A stretch of DNA of 64,000 bases from Streptomyces aurantiacus (GTDB lineage Bacteria > Actinomycetota > Actinomycetes > Streptomycetales > Streptomycetaceae): NCBI RefSeq assembly GCF_027107535.1, contig NZ_CP114283.1, positions 806,001-870,000 of the forward strand. Direction: 5' to 3'. Below, in pieces: positions 8,193-16,811 of the stretch (its first letter is position 1; the number at the start of each line of letters is the position of its first letter). The position numbers and the translations under genes were made by a program. The notes beneath the pieces are model-generated. The model saw only the letters and a list, made by a program, of their open reading frames with translations. It was not told the DNA's origin and searched no databases.

Positions 8193-9238
8193 GTTTCTCC
8201 GTACGCCGAGTGCGGGCATCACGGCCCGTGCGGGCGCTCGTCGCCACGCTCCTCGCCGGTGCGCTGCTGGCCGGGTGCAGCACGTTCTCCGAGGAGGGCC
8301 GCGACCAGTACGAGCGCGGCCAGGGCGAGCAGCCGGGTCCCGAGGGCACCGGTGAGGCCAGTGAGTCCGCGAAGCCGGAGCCGCCGTACGACGTGCGGCC
8401 GCTGCTGGAGCCGAAGAAGAAGTACCTCGGGGTGGCCGCCGACGGCGCTCCCGCCAAGATGAAGGCCGTCCAGGACTTCGCGAAGCGGGCCGGCAAGAAG
8501 CCCAACCTGATGGAGTTCTACTCCGCGTGGGGCGACCAGTACGAGCAGGAGCTCGTGACGAACTCGTGGGACTACGGCGCTGTCGCGTTCATCGCCTGGG
8601 AGCCCTTCGAGACGAGCATGAAGGACATCGCCTCCGGCAAGGAGGACGCGTACATCCGTGAGTACGCGAAGTCCGTCAAGGAGCTGAACCTGCCGGTCGC
8701 GATCAGCTTCGCGCACGAGATGAACGGCTTCTGGTACCCGTGGGGCACCAAGAAGACGAGCGCGGCCGACTTCACCGCCGCGTACAAGCACATCCACGAC
8801 CTCTTCGACGACGAGGGCGCCACCCAGGTCATCTGGGTGTGGAGCCCGAACGTCACCCACCCGATGCCGAAGGTGAAGCTCAAGCCGTACTGGCCGGGCG
8901 ACGACTACGTCGACTGGGTCGGTGTCATCGGCTACTACGCGGCCACCGGGCCCAACACCTACCAGTCGCTGTACGGGCCGACGATGACCCAGATCCGCGG
9001 CTTCACGAAGAAACCGTTCATCATCGCGGAGACGGCCGCGCAGGCCGGTGAGCGCAAGCCCGCCGACATCAAGTCCCTCTTCGCGGGGACGGCCGAGCGC
9101 GACGACGTCATCGGGTTCGTCTGGTTCAACTTCGACAAGGAGACGGACTGGCGCATCAACAGCGGCCCGCTCTCCGAGAAGACCTTCAAGCAGGAGGCCG
9201 CGAACCCGCGCTTCGGATTCGATGTGACGAAGCCATGA
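8189..9238 (+). CDS. GH26-family glycoside hydrolase, lipoprotein
   Basis: A 349-aa lipoprotein with an N-terminal signal and lipobox LAGC (C30), so it should be anchored outside the membrane. After a Glu/Pro-rich linker (to about residue 75) comes a TIM-barrel domain of the GH26 type, the beta-mannanase/lichenase family. E177 in FAHEMNGFWYPWG is the expected acid/base and E281 in IIAETAAQAG the expected nucleophile. It overlaps both neighbours by ATGA. Next to a processive synthase, it may trim or release the nascent polymer, as BcsZ does for cellulose; this role is inferred. Confidence 0.85.
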   Translation: MSFSVRRVRASRPVRALVATLLAGALLAGCSTFSEEGRDQYERGQGEQPGPEGTGEASESAKPEPPYDVRPLLEPKKKYLGVAADGAPAKMKAVQDFAKRAGKKPNLMEFYSAWGDQYEQELVTNSWDYGAVAFIAWEPFETSMKDIASGKEDAYIREYAKSVKELNLPVAISFAHEMNGFWYPWGTKKTSAADFTAAYKHIHDLFDDEGATQVIWVWSPNVTHPMPKVKLKPYWPGDDYVDWVGVIGYYAATGPNTYQSLYGPTMTQIRGFTKKPFIIAETAAQAGERKPADIKSLFAGTAERDDVIGFVWFNFDKETDWRINSGPLSEKTFKQEAANPRFGFDVTKP

Positions 9239-11268
9239 CCGACCGACGCACGCCCACGTGGGCGGACGACTCCGAGCTGTACGACGAATACGGATACGGG
9301 CAGCAACAGGGTCAGCAGCAGCACCAGCATCAGCAGCACCAGAACCCCCAGAACCACCAGCAGTACGACAACGGTGGCAACGGGTACCCGCAGCAGAACG
9401 GGCAGCACCAGCAGTACGGCCAGGGACAGCAGCAGTACGGCCACGGCGTGGACCAGCAGCGGTACCAGCAGCAGGAGAGCCTGCGGCAGTACGCACAGCA
9501 GGCCCAGGCCCAGTCCCCGTCCCGGGCGCAGTCGGCCTACCCTCCGCAGCAGGAGCAGGCCTACCAGCCCGGCTACTTCACCGAGACCGGCAGCTGGCGT
9601 TTCGACGTCCACGGCCGGACGACCTCGTATCCCGACCAGCAGACCTACGACACGTACGCGCCCTTCGACCCGTATGCCTCGCACACCGCGGTCGAGCCCG
9701 AGCCGGTCGCCGCGCCCGTTGCGCCGGAGCCGGAGAAGCCGGGTTACACGCTGCCGCCTGTGCAGGAGTCGGCGTGGGCGGTGGACGGCGGGCGCAGCAA
9801 GCTGCTGGGACGCTGGGTGCTGCTCTGTGTGCTGTTCATCCAGACGGGGCTCTCGCTGCGGCTGCGCGGCACCGCGTTCCAGGACGAGGCGCTCTACATC
9901 GCGGCCGGCCACTACGAGGTCGGCAACATCCTGCACGGCACGCCCGTGCCGGGTGACTTCGAGGGCTACTTCTCGGGTTACCCGAAGCTGTACCCGGTGC
10001 TCGCGGCCATGGCCGACAGCGTGGGCGGGCTCGCCGGAGTGCGCATCGTCAGCCTCTTCTTCATGCTCGGCGCGACCGCGCTGCTGTACGCGACGACCCG
10101 CCGGATGTTCAACGTCCGGGCGGCGCTCGGCGCGGCGGCCCTCTTCTCCGTCATCCAGTCGACGGTGTTCCTCGGCAACTTCGCCACCTTCGACGCCGCG
10201 GCGATCTTCCTGCTGGCCCTGGCCTTCTGGATCATCGTACGGACCGGCCGGTCGCACATCCTGGCGGTCGTGCTCGCGGCGCCCCCGGCGTTCCTGGCCT
10301 TCGGTACGAAGTACGCGGCGGGCCTGTACCTGCCGACCCTGGTGGTCCTCGCGGTGCTGACCGCCTACCGCCACCGCGGGATGCTGGCGCTGGTCCGCGG
10401 TGCGGTGCTCGGCGGGGCGATGGCCCTCATGCTGGGCGTCGCCTACGTCTTCGCCGGGTCGCTCGGCGGTATCAGCCAGACCACCACCGACCGTGCCAAG
10501 GGCGCCGACACGGCGATGACGATCCTGCAGCACAGCTCCGAGTGGGGCGGGCTGATGTTCCTCGCGGCGCTCGGGGGCTCCATCGCCTATGTGCTCCGCC
10601 CGAACATGGGCGAGATGCCGTGGGTCGACCAGAAGGGGCCCGGGAGGTTCCGGCGGATCTCGCTCGGAGTGGTACTGACCGGGACGGCGCTGCTGGCCCC
10701 GGCCTACCAGATCCACCTCCAGACGGAGATCTCGCTGTTCAAGCACGTGGGCTTCGGCCTGCTCTTCGCCGGACCGATGGCGGGTCTCGGCATGTCGCGG
10801 CTCGTCGGACCGCACTTCCGGCACCCGCAGCTCGGGATCATCCTGTACGTGCTGACGCTGGTGTTCGGCATGGTGCAGTCGCAGCAGGCGTACAGCTTCC
10901 CGGACTCCAAGGAGATGACGGCGATCCTGCGCACCATGGTCGACCGCAAGGGCAGCTATCTCGCCGAGGAGCACGAGGTTCCCGCGTACTACCTGCGGGA
11001 CAAGACCGACTACGACCAGTGGCAGAGCACATTCGGCATGGACTACAAGGACAAGAAGGGCAAGCAGTACTCCGGCCCCGACGCCTACCGTGCCGCGGTC
11101 AAGGACGCGAAGTTCGACATCATCGTGCTGCGCGGGACGGTCACGCCCGAGGTCGACCAGGCCGTGACCGACGCGCTGCGCGGGAATTCCCACTACCGCC
11201 TGGCAGCCGTGTCGCGCTTCACCACGAGTAAGGGCGACGGCGCGTTCCGGATTTGGGTGAAGCGATGA
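9235..11268 (+). CDS. Polytopic GT-C-type glycosyltransferase with Gln-rich N-terminal tail
   Basis: This 677-aa protein starts with a cytosolic tail of about 185 residues. The first 120 are extremely rich in Gln, His and Tyr (for example QQQGQQQHQHQQHQN). About ten membrane segments follow, beginning near residue 188. The first outer loop contains FQDEALYIAAGHYE, the acidic motif expected of GT39/PMT-like enzymes that use polyprenyl-phosphate sugars. The stop overlaps the next ATG. It probably transfers a sugar from a lipid carrier outside the membrane; acceptor and sugar are unknown. The family call rests on topology and the DE motif. Confidence 0.72.
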   Translation: MTDRRTPTWADDSELYDEYGYGQQQGQQQHQHQQHQNPQNHQQYDNGGNGYPQQNGQHQQYGQGQQQYGHGVDQQRYQQQESLRQYAQQAQAQSPSRAQSAYPPQQEQAYQPGYFTETGSWRFDVHGRTTSYPDQQTYDTYAPFDPYASHTAVEPEPVAAPVAPEPEKPGYTLPPVQESAWAVDGGRSKLLGRWVLLCVLFIQTGLSLRLRGTAFQDEALYIAAGHYEVGNILHGTPVPGDFEGYFSGYPKLYPVLAAMADSVGGLAGVRIVSLFFMLGATALLYATTRRMFNVRAALGAAALFSVIQSTVFLGNFATFDAAAIFLLALAFWIIVRTGRSHILAVVLAAPPAFLAFGTKYAAGLYLPTLVVLAVLTAYRHRGMLALVRGAVLGGAMALMLGVAYVFAGSLGGISQTTTDRAKGADTAMTILQHSSEWGGLMFLAALGGSIAYVLRPNMGEMPWVDQKGPGRFRRISLGVVLTGTALLAPAYQIHLQTEISLFKHVGFGLLFAGPMAGLGMSRLVGPHFRHPQLGIILYVLTLVFGMVQSQQAYSFPDSKEMTAILRTMVDRKGSYLAEEHEVPAYYLRDKTDYDQWQSTFGMDYKDKKGKQYSGPDAYRAAVKDAKFDIIVLRGTVTPEVDQAVTDALRGNSHYRLAAVSRFTTSKGDGAFRIWVKR

Positions 11269-13145
11269 GTGTCAATGCCTCTCCGCCGTACGGCGGCGGA
11301 TATCCCGACGCCCAGGGGGGCCAGGACCCGTACGCGGGTCAGGGCGCCTACCCCGGGCAGGACACGTACACCGGCCAGGGCGGTTACGGCGGCAACGGTC
11401 AGGTCCCCTATGCCGAGCCCGGACACGGCACGTACGCCGATCCGGGGCAGGGCGCGTACGGCGGCCCCGGCGGGTACGCGGCTCCCGGGCAGTACGCCGA
11501 CCCGGGTGCCCATGCCGCCCCCGGGCAGCAGGAAGCGCACGTGGCCGAGCCCGTCACGCCGGATCCGGTCGACCCGGAGCCGCCCGCGGACGAGCCCGGC
11601 GACGAGGAGCCCGAAGGCCCGAAGGGCGGACGGTTCGCCACTGCAGTGACCTTTCTCCTGCCCACGGCGGTCGCCTTCGCACTGATCCTGCGCGGCATCG
11701 GCGACCGCCAGCTGTGGCGGGACGAGCACGCCACCTGGTGGGCGGCCTCGCTGTCCCTGCACGACCTGAGCCTGCTGATCCGCTCGATCGACGTCGTGTT
11801 CACGCCGTACTACGTGTTCATGCACGCCTGGGTCGCCGTCGCCGGGGACTCCCCGACCGCGCTGCGCATCCCCGGCGCGGTGGCCATGGCGGCGTCCGCC
11901 GGCCTGCTCGCCCTGCTCGGGCGACGGCTGTTCACCACCCAGGCGGGGATCCTCGCGGGACTCGCCTTCGCCGTCGTGCCGATCACGACCCGGTACGGCC
12001 AGGAGATCCGGCCGTACGCCTTCGCCGTGGCGGCGGTCCTGCTGTCGACGCTGCTGCTCGCGAGGGCGCTGGACAAGCCGTCGTTCAAGGTGTGGGTCGC
12101 CTACACGCTGTCGGTGCCGCTGATCGGCTGGAGTCACCTGGCCTCGATGGCGGTGCTCGGCGCGCATCTGGTGATGATCGTGATGGCGCGGCGCGCGGGC
12201 GACAAGATCGTGGGCTGGGCCTACGCCGCGGCCTTCACCCTGGGCATGTGCTTCGTCGTCCCGATGGCCGTCTCGGGCTCGGGGCAGAGCGGGCAGATCG
12301 CCTGGAACAACCCCGGCGTCGACGACCTGATGGACTTCCCCAAGAACCTCTTCGGTACCTGGGCGGTGGCCGTGCCGGTCATGGTGCTCGGCGCGATCGG
12401 GCTGTTCTTCGCGGGCCGGCTGGCCCTGCCGCTGGCCGTGTGGATCGTGCTGCCGCCGGTGGCGACCTACGTCACGGCCGCGCAGCTGCACCTCTTCCTG
12501 CCGCGCTACCTGCTGTTCACGGCGCCCGCCTGGGTGCTGCTCGCGGCCGTCGCCGTGATCCGCATTGCAGGGCCCGTGACCGGGGCGAAGGCCGGGCGGG
12601 GGGCGGTCGCGAGGCGGGGCTTCGGCTGGGTGCTGGTGGCCGTCATGGTCGCCGGGGTCGCCTTCCAGTCGCTGCCGGGCATCCGGGAGACCCGCCAGAA
12701 CGCGCTGGGCGAGCCGGACTTCCGGGGTGCCGCGCAGATCATCGAGGCCGGGCAGAAGAAGGGCGACGGCATCGTCTTCAGCGGTGTGATGACCGAGCGC
12801 CGGGCCATGGCCTACGAGCTGCGCGACGATGCGGGCCGCCCGAAGGACTGGCTGATGTACCGCACACCGCAGGAGCGGGGCTCGTTCGACGCGGCCGAGT
12901 GCCCGCACCCCGCCAAGTGCCTGGCCAAGGCCGACCGGCTGTGGCTCGTGTCGACGACGCTCGACGGGAAGCCGTTCAGCGGGATGCCGAAGACCTCGGC
13001 CACCGTGATCCAGAAGAGCTTCAAGGTCGTGAAGACCAAGAAGCTGAAATACCTCCAGCTCGTGCTCCTCGAAAGGACACGCGCCGCGACGGACGACACC
13101 TCTGTGGAGAAGGACGACGCCGCCAAGCGCAAGGTGCATACCTGA
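11265..13145 (+). CDS. Second polytopic GT-C-type glycosyltransferase with Gly/Tyr/Pro-rich tail
   Basis: A 626-aa membrane protein paralogous in design to its upstream neighbour. A low-complexity Gly/Tyr/Pro/Gln tail (about 1-120) with repeats like GQGAYPGQDTYTGQGGYG precedes about nine to ten membrane segments. The first extracytoplasmic loop carries LWRDEHATWWAAS, with the DE pair typical of GT-C enzymes such as mannosyltransferases. I chose ATG 11265, which overlaps the upstream stop, rather than the in-frame TTG at 11253. The coupling suggests it works with the preceding protein, possibly as a pair on the same glycan. Confidence 0.72.
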   Translation: MSVNASPPYGGGYPDAQGGQDPYAGQGAYPGQDTYTGQGGYGGNGQVPYAEPGHGTYADPGQGAYGGPGGYAAPGQYADPGAHAAPGQQEAHVAEPVTPDPVDPEPPADEPGDEEPEGPKGGRFATAVTFLLPTAVAFALILRGIGDRQLWRDEHATWWAASLSLHDLSLLIRSIDVVFTPYYVFMHAWVAVAGDSPTALRIPGAVAMAASAGLLALLGRRLFTTQAGILAGLAFAVVPITTRYGQEIRPYAFAVAAVLLSTLLLARALDKPSFKVWVAYTLSVPLIGWSHLASMAVLGAHLVMIVMARRAGDKIVGWAYAAAFTLGMCFVVPMAVSGSGQSGQIAWNNPGVDDLMDFPKNLFGTWAVAVPVMVLGAIGLFFAGRLALPLAVWIVLPPVATYVTAAQLHLFLPRYLLFTAPAWVLLAAVAVIRIAGPVTGAKAGRGAVARRGFGWVLVAVMVAGVAFQSLPGIRETRQNALGEPDFRGAAQIIEAGQKKGDGIVFSGVMTERRAMAYELRDDAGRPKDWLMYRTPQERGSFDAAECPHPAKCLAKADRLWLVSTTLDGKPFSGMPKTSATVIQKSFKVVKTKKLKYLQLVLLERTRAATDDTSVEKDDAAKRKVHT

Positions 13146-13211
13146 GTTGGGATCCGGGCGCGGGAGACCCCGTGCCCGGTTGGGGGGCAATCGAATGGGG
13201 AGGGAAAAGAG

Positions 13212-13964
13212 ATGACGTACGACGTGGGGGCGGACGTGGCTGTCACCGTGGTGATGCCTACGTACAACGAAGCCGCCAATCTGCCGAGAATGGCCGAGGC
13301 TGTGCTTCAACTGCCGCTGAACGGGCTCCACTTGAAGGTAGTGGATGACTCCAGTCCGGATGGTACAGGACAGATCGCCGAGGATCTGGCGGAGAAGTTC
13401 AACTGGGACGGGCGGCGCCGGATGAGCGTGCTGCACCGCACCGAGAAGGACGGCCTCGGGCGCGCGTACGTCGCGGGCATGAGCGCCGCGGTGGACGAGG
13501 GCGCGCAGTACGTCGTGCAGATGGACGCCGATGGCAGCCACCCCGTGGAAGCGGTCCCACGGATGCTCGGCACGGCCGTGGCGTCGGGTGTCGGCCTGGT
13601 CATAGGCAGCCGGTACGTCGAGGGCGGCCAGCTCGACGACGACTGGGGCGCGCACCGCGTGCTGCTGTCCCGTTTCGCGAACCGCTACGCGCGTACCGTG
13701 CTCGGCACGAAGATCCGCGACATCACCGCGGGCTTCAACCTGTGGTCCGCGCAGACCCTGCGCGATGTCGACCTGCACTCCCTGGACAGCGCCGGTTACA
13801 GCTTCCAGGTCGAGCTCAAGTACAAGGCCGTACGAGCCGGTCACTCCGCGGTCGAGATCCCGATCCGCTTCGAGGAGCGGACCGAGGGCGTCTCGAAGAT
13901 GACCCTGCGCACGCAGCTGGAGTCGGCCATGGTGCCGGTGAAGCTGCGGCTCAAGCACAAGTAG
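13212..13964 (+). CDS. Polyprenol-phosphate sugar synthase (PPM/DPM1-like GT2)
   Basis: This 250-aa soluble GT2 most resembles the catalytic domain of polyprenol monophosphomannose synthase, which loads mannose from GDP-mannose onto a lipid phosphate. Visible motifs are MPTYNEAANLPRM, KVVDDSSPDGTG, the DxD-type VQMDADGSHP and a GSRYVEGG stretch. There is no membrane segment, unlike GtrB-type enzymes. GGGAGGGAAAAGAG gives a strong ribosome-binding site at ATG 13212. As the last gene of the cluster it would supply lipid-linked sugar to the two GT-C enzymes upstream. It is followed by a perfect terminator. Confidence 0.82.
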   Translation: MTYDVGADVAVTVVMPTYNEAANLPRMAEAVLQLPLNGLHLKVVDDSSPDGTGQIAEDLAEKFNWDGRRRMSVLHRTEKDGLGRAYVAGMSAAVDEGAQYVVQMDADGSHPVEAVPRMLGTAVASGVGLVIGSRYVEGGQLDDDWGAHRVLLSRFANRYARTVLGTKIRDITAGFNLWSAQTLRDVDLHSLDSAGYSFQVELKYKAVRAGHSAVEIPIRFEERTEGVSKMTLRTQLESAMVPVKLRLKHK

Positions 13965-13988
13965 TGCCGCTGCCCGGGCACGGGTGAC

Positions 13989-14030
13989 GAAAGAGCGGCG
14001 GCCCGGCTTCAGGCGGGCCGCCGCTCTTTC
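13989..14030. terminator. Perfect 17-bp bidirectional terminator
   Basis: Arms 13989-14005 and 14014-14030 are perfect reverse complements with an 8-nt loop. The stem begins GAAAGAG and ends CTCTTTC, so it offers T-tracts in both directions. It lies between convergent genes and should stop transcription from each side. Confidence 0.85.
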
Positions 14031-14077
14031 GGCCGGCCGGGGTCTCCCTGGCCGCTGTACCGGACGGGCCGGCGCGG

Positions 14078-14947
14078 CTACTGGTTGGCGGCCTCCGAGG
14101 CCTGAGCCTCGCCGCGGCGGCGGATCTGGCGGAACGTGAACTCGGCCAGGTCGTCGCCCGTGGTGAAGACCGCGGCGTCCTTCTGGGTCACGTCCTTGCC
14201 GTTGGTGAAGCCGGCGACCGTGAAGTAGGCGTAGCGGCCGTACGAGTTGGTGGTCGAGCGGCAGATCGCGGAGCGGCAGAAGACGGCAACGCCCTCACCG
14301 GAGAGGGACTCGACGACGCTTTTGTCGTCGGCGTCGGTCTTCGCCCTGAGCGCCTTGGCCTCGGTGTCGAAGACGGCCACGCCGACCGTCACCGCGACGC
14401 CGTCCTTCTCGTACGTGACGCGCATGAGGCGCGTGCAGTCGTTCTTGGTGAGAACCGCGCCGAGCGTGCCCTGGGCGGCCGACGCGCAGGTCTTCGTGGA
14501 CGCGATCGCGCCCTTCTTGTAGACGGTCTCGCCCATCGTCAGCTGGGTGCCCGGGAAGAAGGTGTCCGGCGCGAGCGGCGCTGTGTCCTTCTTCACGTCG
14601 GATATGAAGTCCTTCGGGTCCAGCGGCGGCGGCGCCGAGGTCTCCTCGAAGGACGGGCCGGGGCCGGTGGTGTCCGACGGGATGTCCGCGGAGGCGGGCA
14701 GCTCGGAGGCAGGCCTGTTCGAGGCCTGTTCGTTGCCGTCCGCCGAGACCACGGCCACGGCGACGGCCGTGCCCACGGCGATGGTGGCCAGGGCTCCGCC
14801 GCCGACCAGCAGCCATCTGCGGCGCCGGTTGCGCGTTTCGGACGCCTCTGCCAGCGCCGCCCAGTCCGGAGACTGATTGCTCCACTGCGGCTGCTGAGAA
14901 CCCGATCCCCCGGAACCCCACTGGGGTCCCCCCTGCCCAAAGCTCAT
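14078..14947 (-). CDS. Membrane-anchored hypothetical protein
   Basis: I do not recognise a named family. The 289-aa product has a short Gly/Gln/Ser-rich cytosolic segment, a basic stretch ETRNRRRRW, one membrane segment (about 45-65), a Pro/Ser/Thr linker and an extracytoplasmic domain with two Cys pairs (KTCASAAQG / KNDCTRLM and VFCRSAICRS). I chose the ATG at 14947 because TAAGAT stands 7 nt upstream, which fits a leaderless start. Similar single-pass proteins are widespread in Streptomyces. It is convergent with the glycan operon and separated from it by the terminator. Confidence 0.7.
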   Translation of the reverse strand: MSFGQGGPQWGSGGSGSQQPQWSNQSPDWAALAEASETRNRRRRWLLVGGGALATIAVGTAVAVAVVSADGNEQASNRPASELPASADIPSDTTGPGPSFEETSAPPPLDPKDFISDVKKDTAPLAPDTFFPGTQLTMGETVYKKGAIASTKTCASAAQGTLGAVLTKNDCTRLMRVTYEKDGVAVTVGVAVFDTEAKALRAKTDADDKSVVESLSGEGVAVFCRSAICRSTTNSYGRYAYFTVAGFTNGKDVTQKDAAVFTTGDDLAEFTFRQIRRRGEAQASEAANQ

Positions 14948-14960
14948 GGGGCGCATCTTA
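14948..14960 (-). promoter_or_regulatory. -10 element for leaderless hypothetical gene
   Basis: On the minus strand TAAGAT (14960-14955) is followed by 7 nt and the ATG. There is no Shine-Dalgarno sequence, so transcription probably starts at or next to the start codon. Confidence 0.5.
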
Positions 14961-15257
14961 GACGGGACAGGGGGTGTGCTGGTCCGTGTCCCGCAGCACT
15001 CGAAGTCCTGACGTGTCAAGCGTGAATGAGGCCAAACGGGGCATCTCAGGGTGGTTGGTGCGGCCGACGCGCCGCGATGCGCGGGCCGGGACCGGGGGCG
15101 CGGCGCGCACGGGTGGCGCGCGGACGCCCTGCGTACGCGGGTGGAGGCGGTGCGGAAACATGGCGGAACCGGCGTGGTGGGGCGGGCGGCCGGGCCCCGC
15201 GTGCCCGTGCCGGGCCGCCCTGAAACCCGGTGGGCGCCGGGGGGGTGATCCCGCGTT

Positions 15258-15287
15258 TTGACCCGTACGGGCCACCGCGGGTATTCT
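15258..15287 (+). promoter_or_regulatory. rplM-rpsI promoter
   Basis: TTGACC (15258-15263) and TATTCT (15282-15287), 18 bp apart, form a good housekeeping promoter. A start near 15294 leaves a leader of about 174 nt before rplM. The 520-bp gene-free region 14948-15467 otherwise holds GC-rich sequence without a recognisable gene, and the palindrome CTCACGTGAG (15320-15329) in the leader. Confidence 0.65.
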
Positions 15288-15467
15288 TGCGGTTCGTTAT
15301 GTGTATTGGCTTGCTCATTCTCACGTGAGGGGCCCTTACACCGGTCCACCGGGCCGATGACCAGCGGCAGGACTCGGTTGCGTCACCGAGGTCCGCCAGG
15401 GCTGTCGTACATCGTCCGTGGTGGTCCATGTCAGGACCCACTCACTGAAGAAGCGAAGGCTACGACC

Positions 15468-15911
15468 GTGCGTACGTTCAGCCCCAAGCCCGGCGACATC
15501 ACTCGCCAGTGGTACGTCATCGACGCCCAGGATGTCGTCCTGGGTCGTCTGGCGACCACTGCCGCGAACATTCTGCGGGGCAAGCACAAGCCGATTTACG
15601 CGCCTCACGTCGATGCTGGTGACTTCGTCATCATCATCAACGCCGACAAGGTGCACCTCTCCGGCAACAAGAAGACCCAGAAGCTGGCGTACCGCCACTC
15701 CGGTTACCCGGGTGGTCTGCGCTCCGTCCGCTACGACGAGCTGCTGGCGAAGAACCCCGAGAAGGCCGTCGAGAAGGCCATCAAGGGCATGATCCCCAAG
15801 AACACCCTGGGCCGTCAGGTGCTCTCGAAGCTGAAGGTCTACTCGGGCGACCAGCACCCGCACGCTGCCCAGCAGCCGGTGCCGTTCGAGATCACCCAGG
15901 TCGCGCAGTAG
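15468..15911 (+). CDS. rplM: 50S ribosomal protein L13 (uL13)
   Basis: uL13 (147 aa) is an early-assembling large-subunit protein. The sequence has the family blocks [48 protein letters not shown] and [20 protein letters not shown] chose the GTG at 15468, giving the standard N-terminus [15 protein letters not shown]; the frame stays open upstream but without similarity. Gene order rplM-rpsI-glmM is the conserved actinobacterial arrangement. The long leader may carry autoregulation, as known for L13 in other bacteria. Confidence 0.97.
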   Translation: MRTFSPKPGDITRQWYVIDAQDVVLGRLATTAANILRGKHKPIYAPHVDAGDFVIIINADKVHLSGNKKTQKLAYRHSGYPGGLRSVRYDELLAKNPEKAVEKAIKGMIPKNTLGRQVLSKLKVYSGDQHPHAAQQPVPFEITQVAQ

Positions 15912-15953
15912 TTCCGGCCACCCCCTAAGACGAAAAAGAATCTGAGGAGAATC

Positions 15954-16481
15954 GTGGCCGAGACCACCGTTGAGCAGCCGGTCGAAGAGACTGAGACCGA
16001 GCTTGTCGACACCGAGAGCTACACCACCGAGTCCGAGGTGCCCGTCGAGGGCGAGTACACCTCGGAGTCCCTCGCCGGCCGCTTCGGTGACCCGCAGCCG
16101 GCCGCCGGCCTGGGCCGTCGCAAGAACGCCATCGCCCGCGTCCGGATCGTCCCGGGCTCCGGCAAGTGGAAGATCAACGGTCGCACCCTTGAGGACTACT
16201 TCCCCAACAAGGTGCACCAGCAGGAAGTCAACGAGCCCTTCAAGGTGCTCGAGCTCGACGACCGCTACGACGTCGTCGCCCGCATCTCGGGTGGCGGTGT
16301 CTCCGGTCAGGCCGGCGCGCTGCGTCTCGGTGTGGCCCGCGCCCTGAACGAGGCGGACGTGGACAACAACCGCGGCGCCCTGAAGAAGGCCGGCTTCCTC
16401 AAGCGCGACGACCGTGCGGTCGAGCGCAAGAAGGCCGGTCTCAAGAAGGCCCGTAAGGCCCCGCAGTACAGCAAGCGCTAA
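15954..16481 (+). CDS. rpsI: 30S ribosomal protein S9 (uS9) with acidic N-terminal extension
   Basis: uS9 (175 aa) reaches with its C-terminal tail to the P-site tRNA. The core starts near residue 45 ([20 protein letters not shown]) and ends with the invariant basic tail APQYSKR. The first 45 residues are rich in Glu, Thr and Val ([18 protein letters not shown]), an extension found in streptomycetes and absent from Escherichia coli. GAGGAGAATC precedes the GTG. It is 42 bp behind rplM and followed by a strong terminator. Confidence 0.97.
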   Translation: MAETTVEQPVEETETELVDTESYTTESEVPVEGEYTSESLAGRFGDPQPAAGLGRRKNAIARVRIVPGSGKWKINGRTLEDYFPNKVHQQEVNEPFKVLELDDRYDVVARISGGGVSGQAGALRLGVARALNEADVDNNRGALKKAGFLKRDDRAVERKKAGLKKARKAPQYSKR

Positions 16482-16506
16482 ACATCGCTCGCTGTTCTGC
16501 ACGAAT

Positions 16507-16539
16507 CGCCCCGGCGGCACGTTCTGTGCCGCCGGGGCG
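16507..16539 (+). terminator. Terminator after rpsI
   Basis: A perfect 14-bp stem (16507-16520 with 16526-16539, loop GTTCT) is followed by TTCGTTT. It begins 25 bases after the rpsI stop. Confidence 0.8.
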
Positions 16540-16544
16540 TTCGT

Positions 16545-16596
16545 TTACCACAAGCTGTGTGTGAGCCGGTTACCACAGCCTGTGTGCGTGAGCCGC
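16545..16596 (+). repeat. Tandem direct repeat upstream of glmM
   Basis: Two near-identical units of about 25 bp lie head to tail: TTACCACA-AGCTGTGTGTGAGCCGG (16545-16569) and TTACCACA-GCCTGTGTGCGTGAGCCGC (16570-16596). Each half carries a CACA/TGTG dyad, so a dimeric regulator could bind each unit. The spacer 16482-16811 (330 bp) also holds two GATATAC motifs (16639-16645 and 16656-16662) and two GCCGGACCCT copies. Confidence 0.6.
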
Positions 16597-16811
16597 GCAC
16601 CACGGCCTTTTGGCCACAGCACTGGAACAGGCCTGGGAGATATACAGGCCCGGGGGATATACCTGACAGGGGTCGGAGCCGGACCCTGGCCGGGGGGCCG
16701 CAGTCGCACTCCGGGCAAGGGGGAGCAGCCGCACCCCGACAAGAGCCGTGGCCGGACCCTCGGCCCGAGCCGCACATTCTGAGTAAGCCTGAGCAAGTTC
16801 GGAGGACACCA

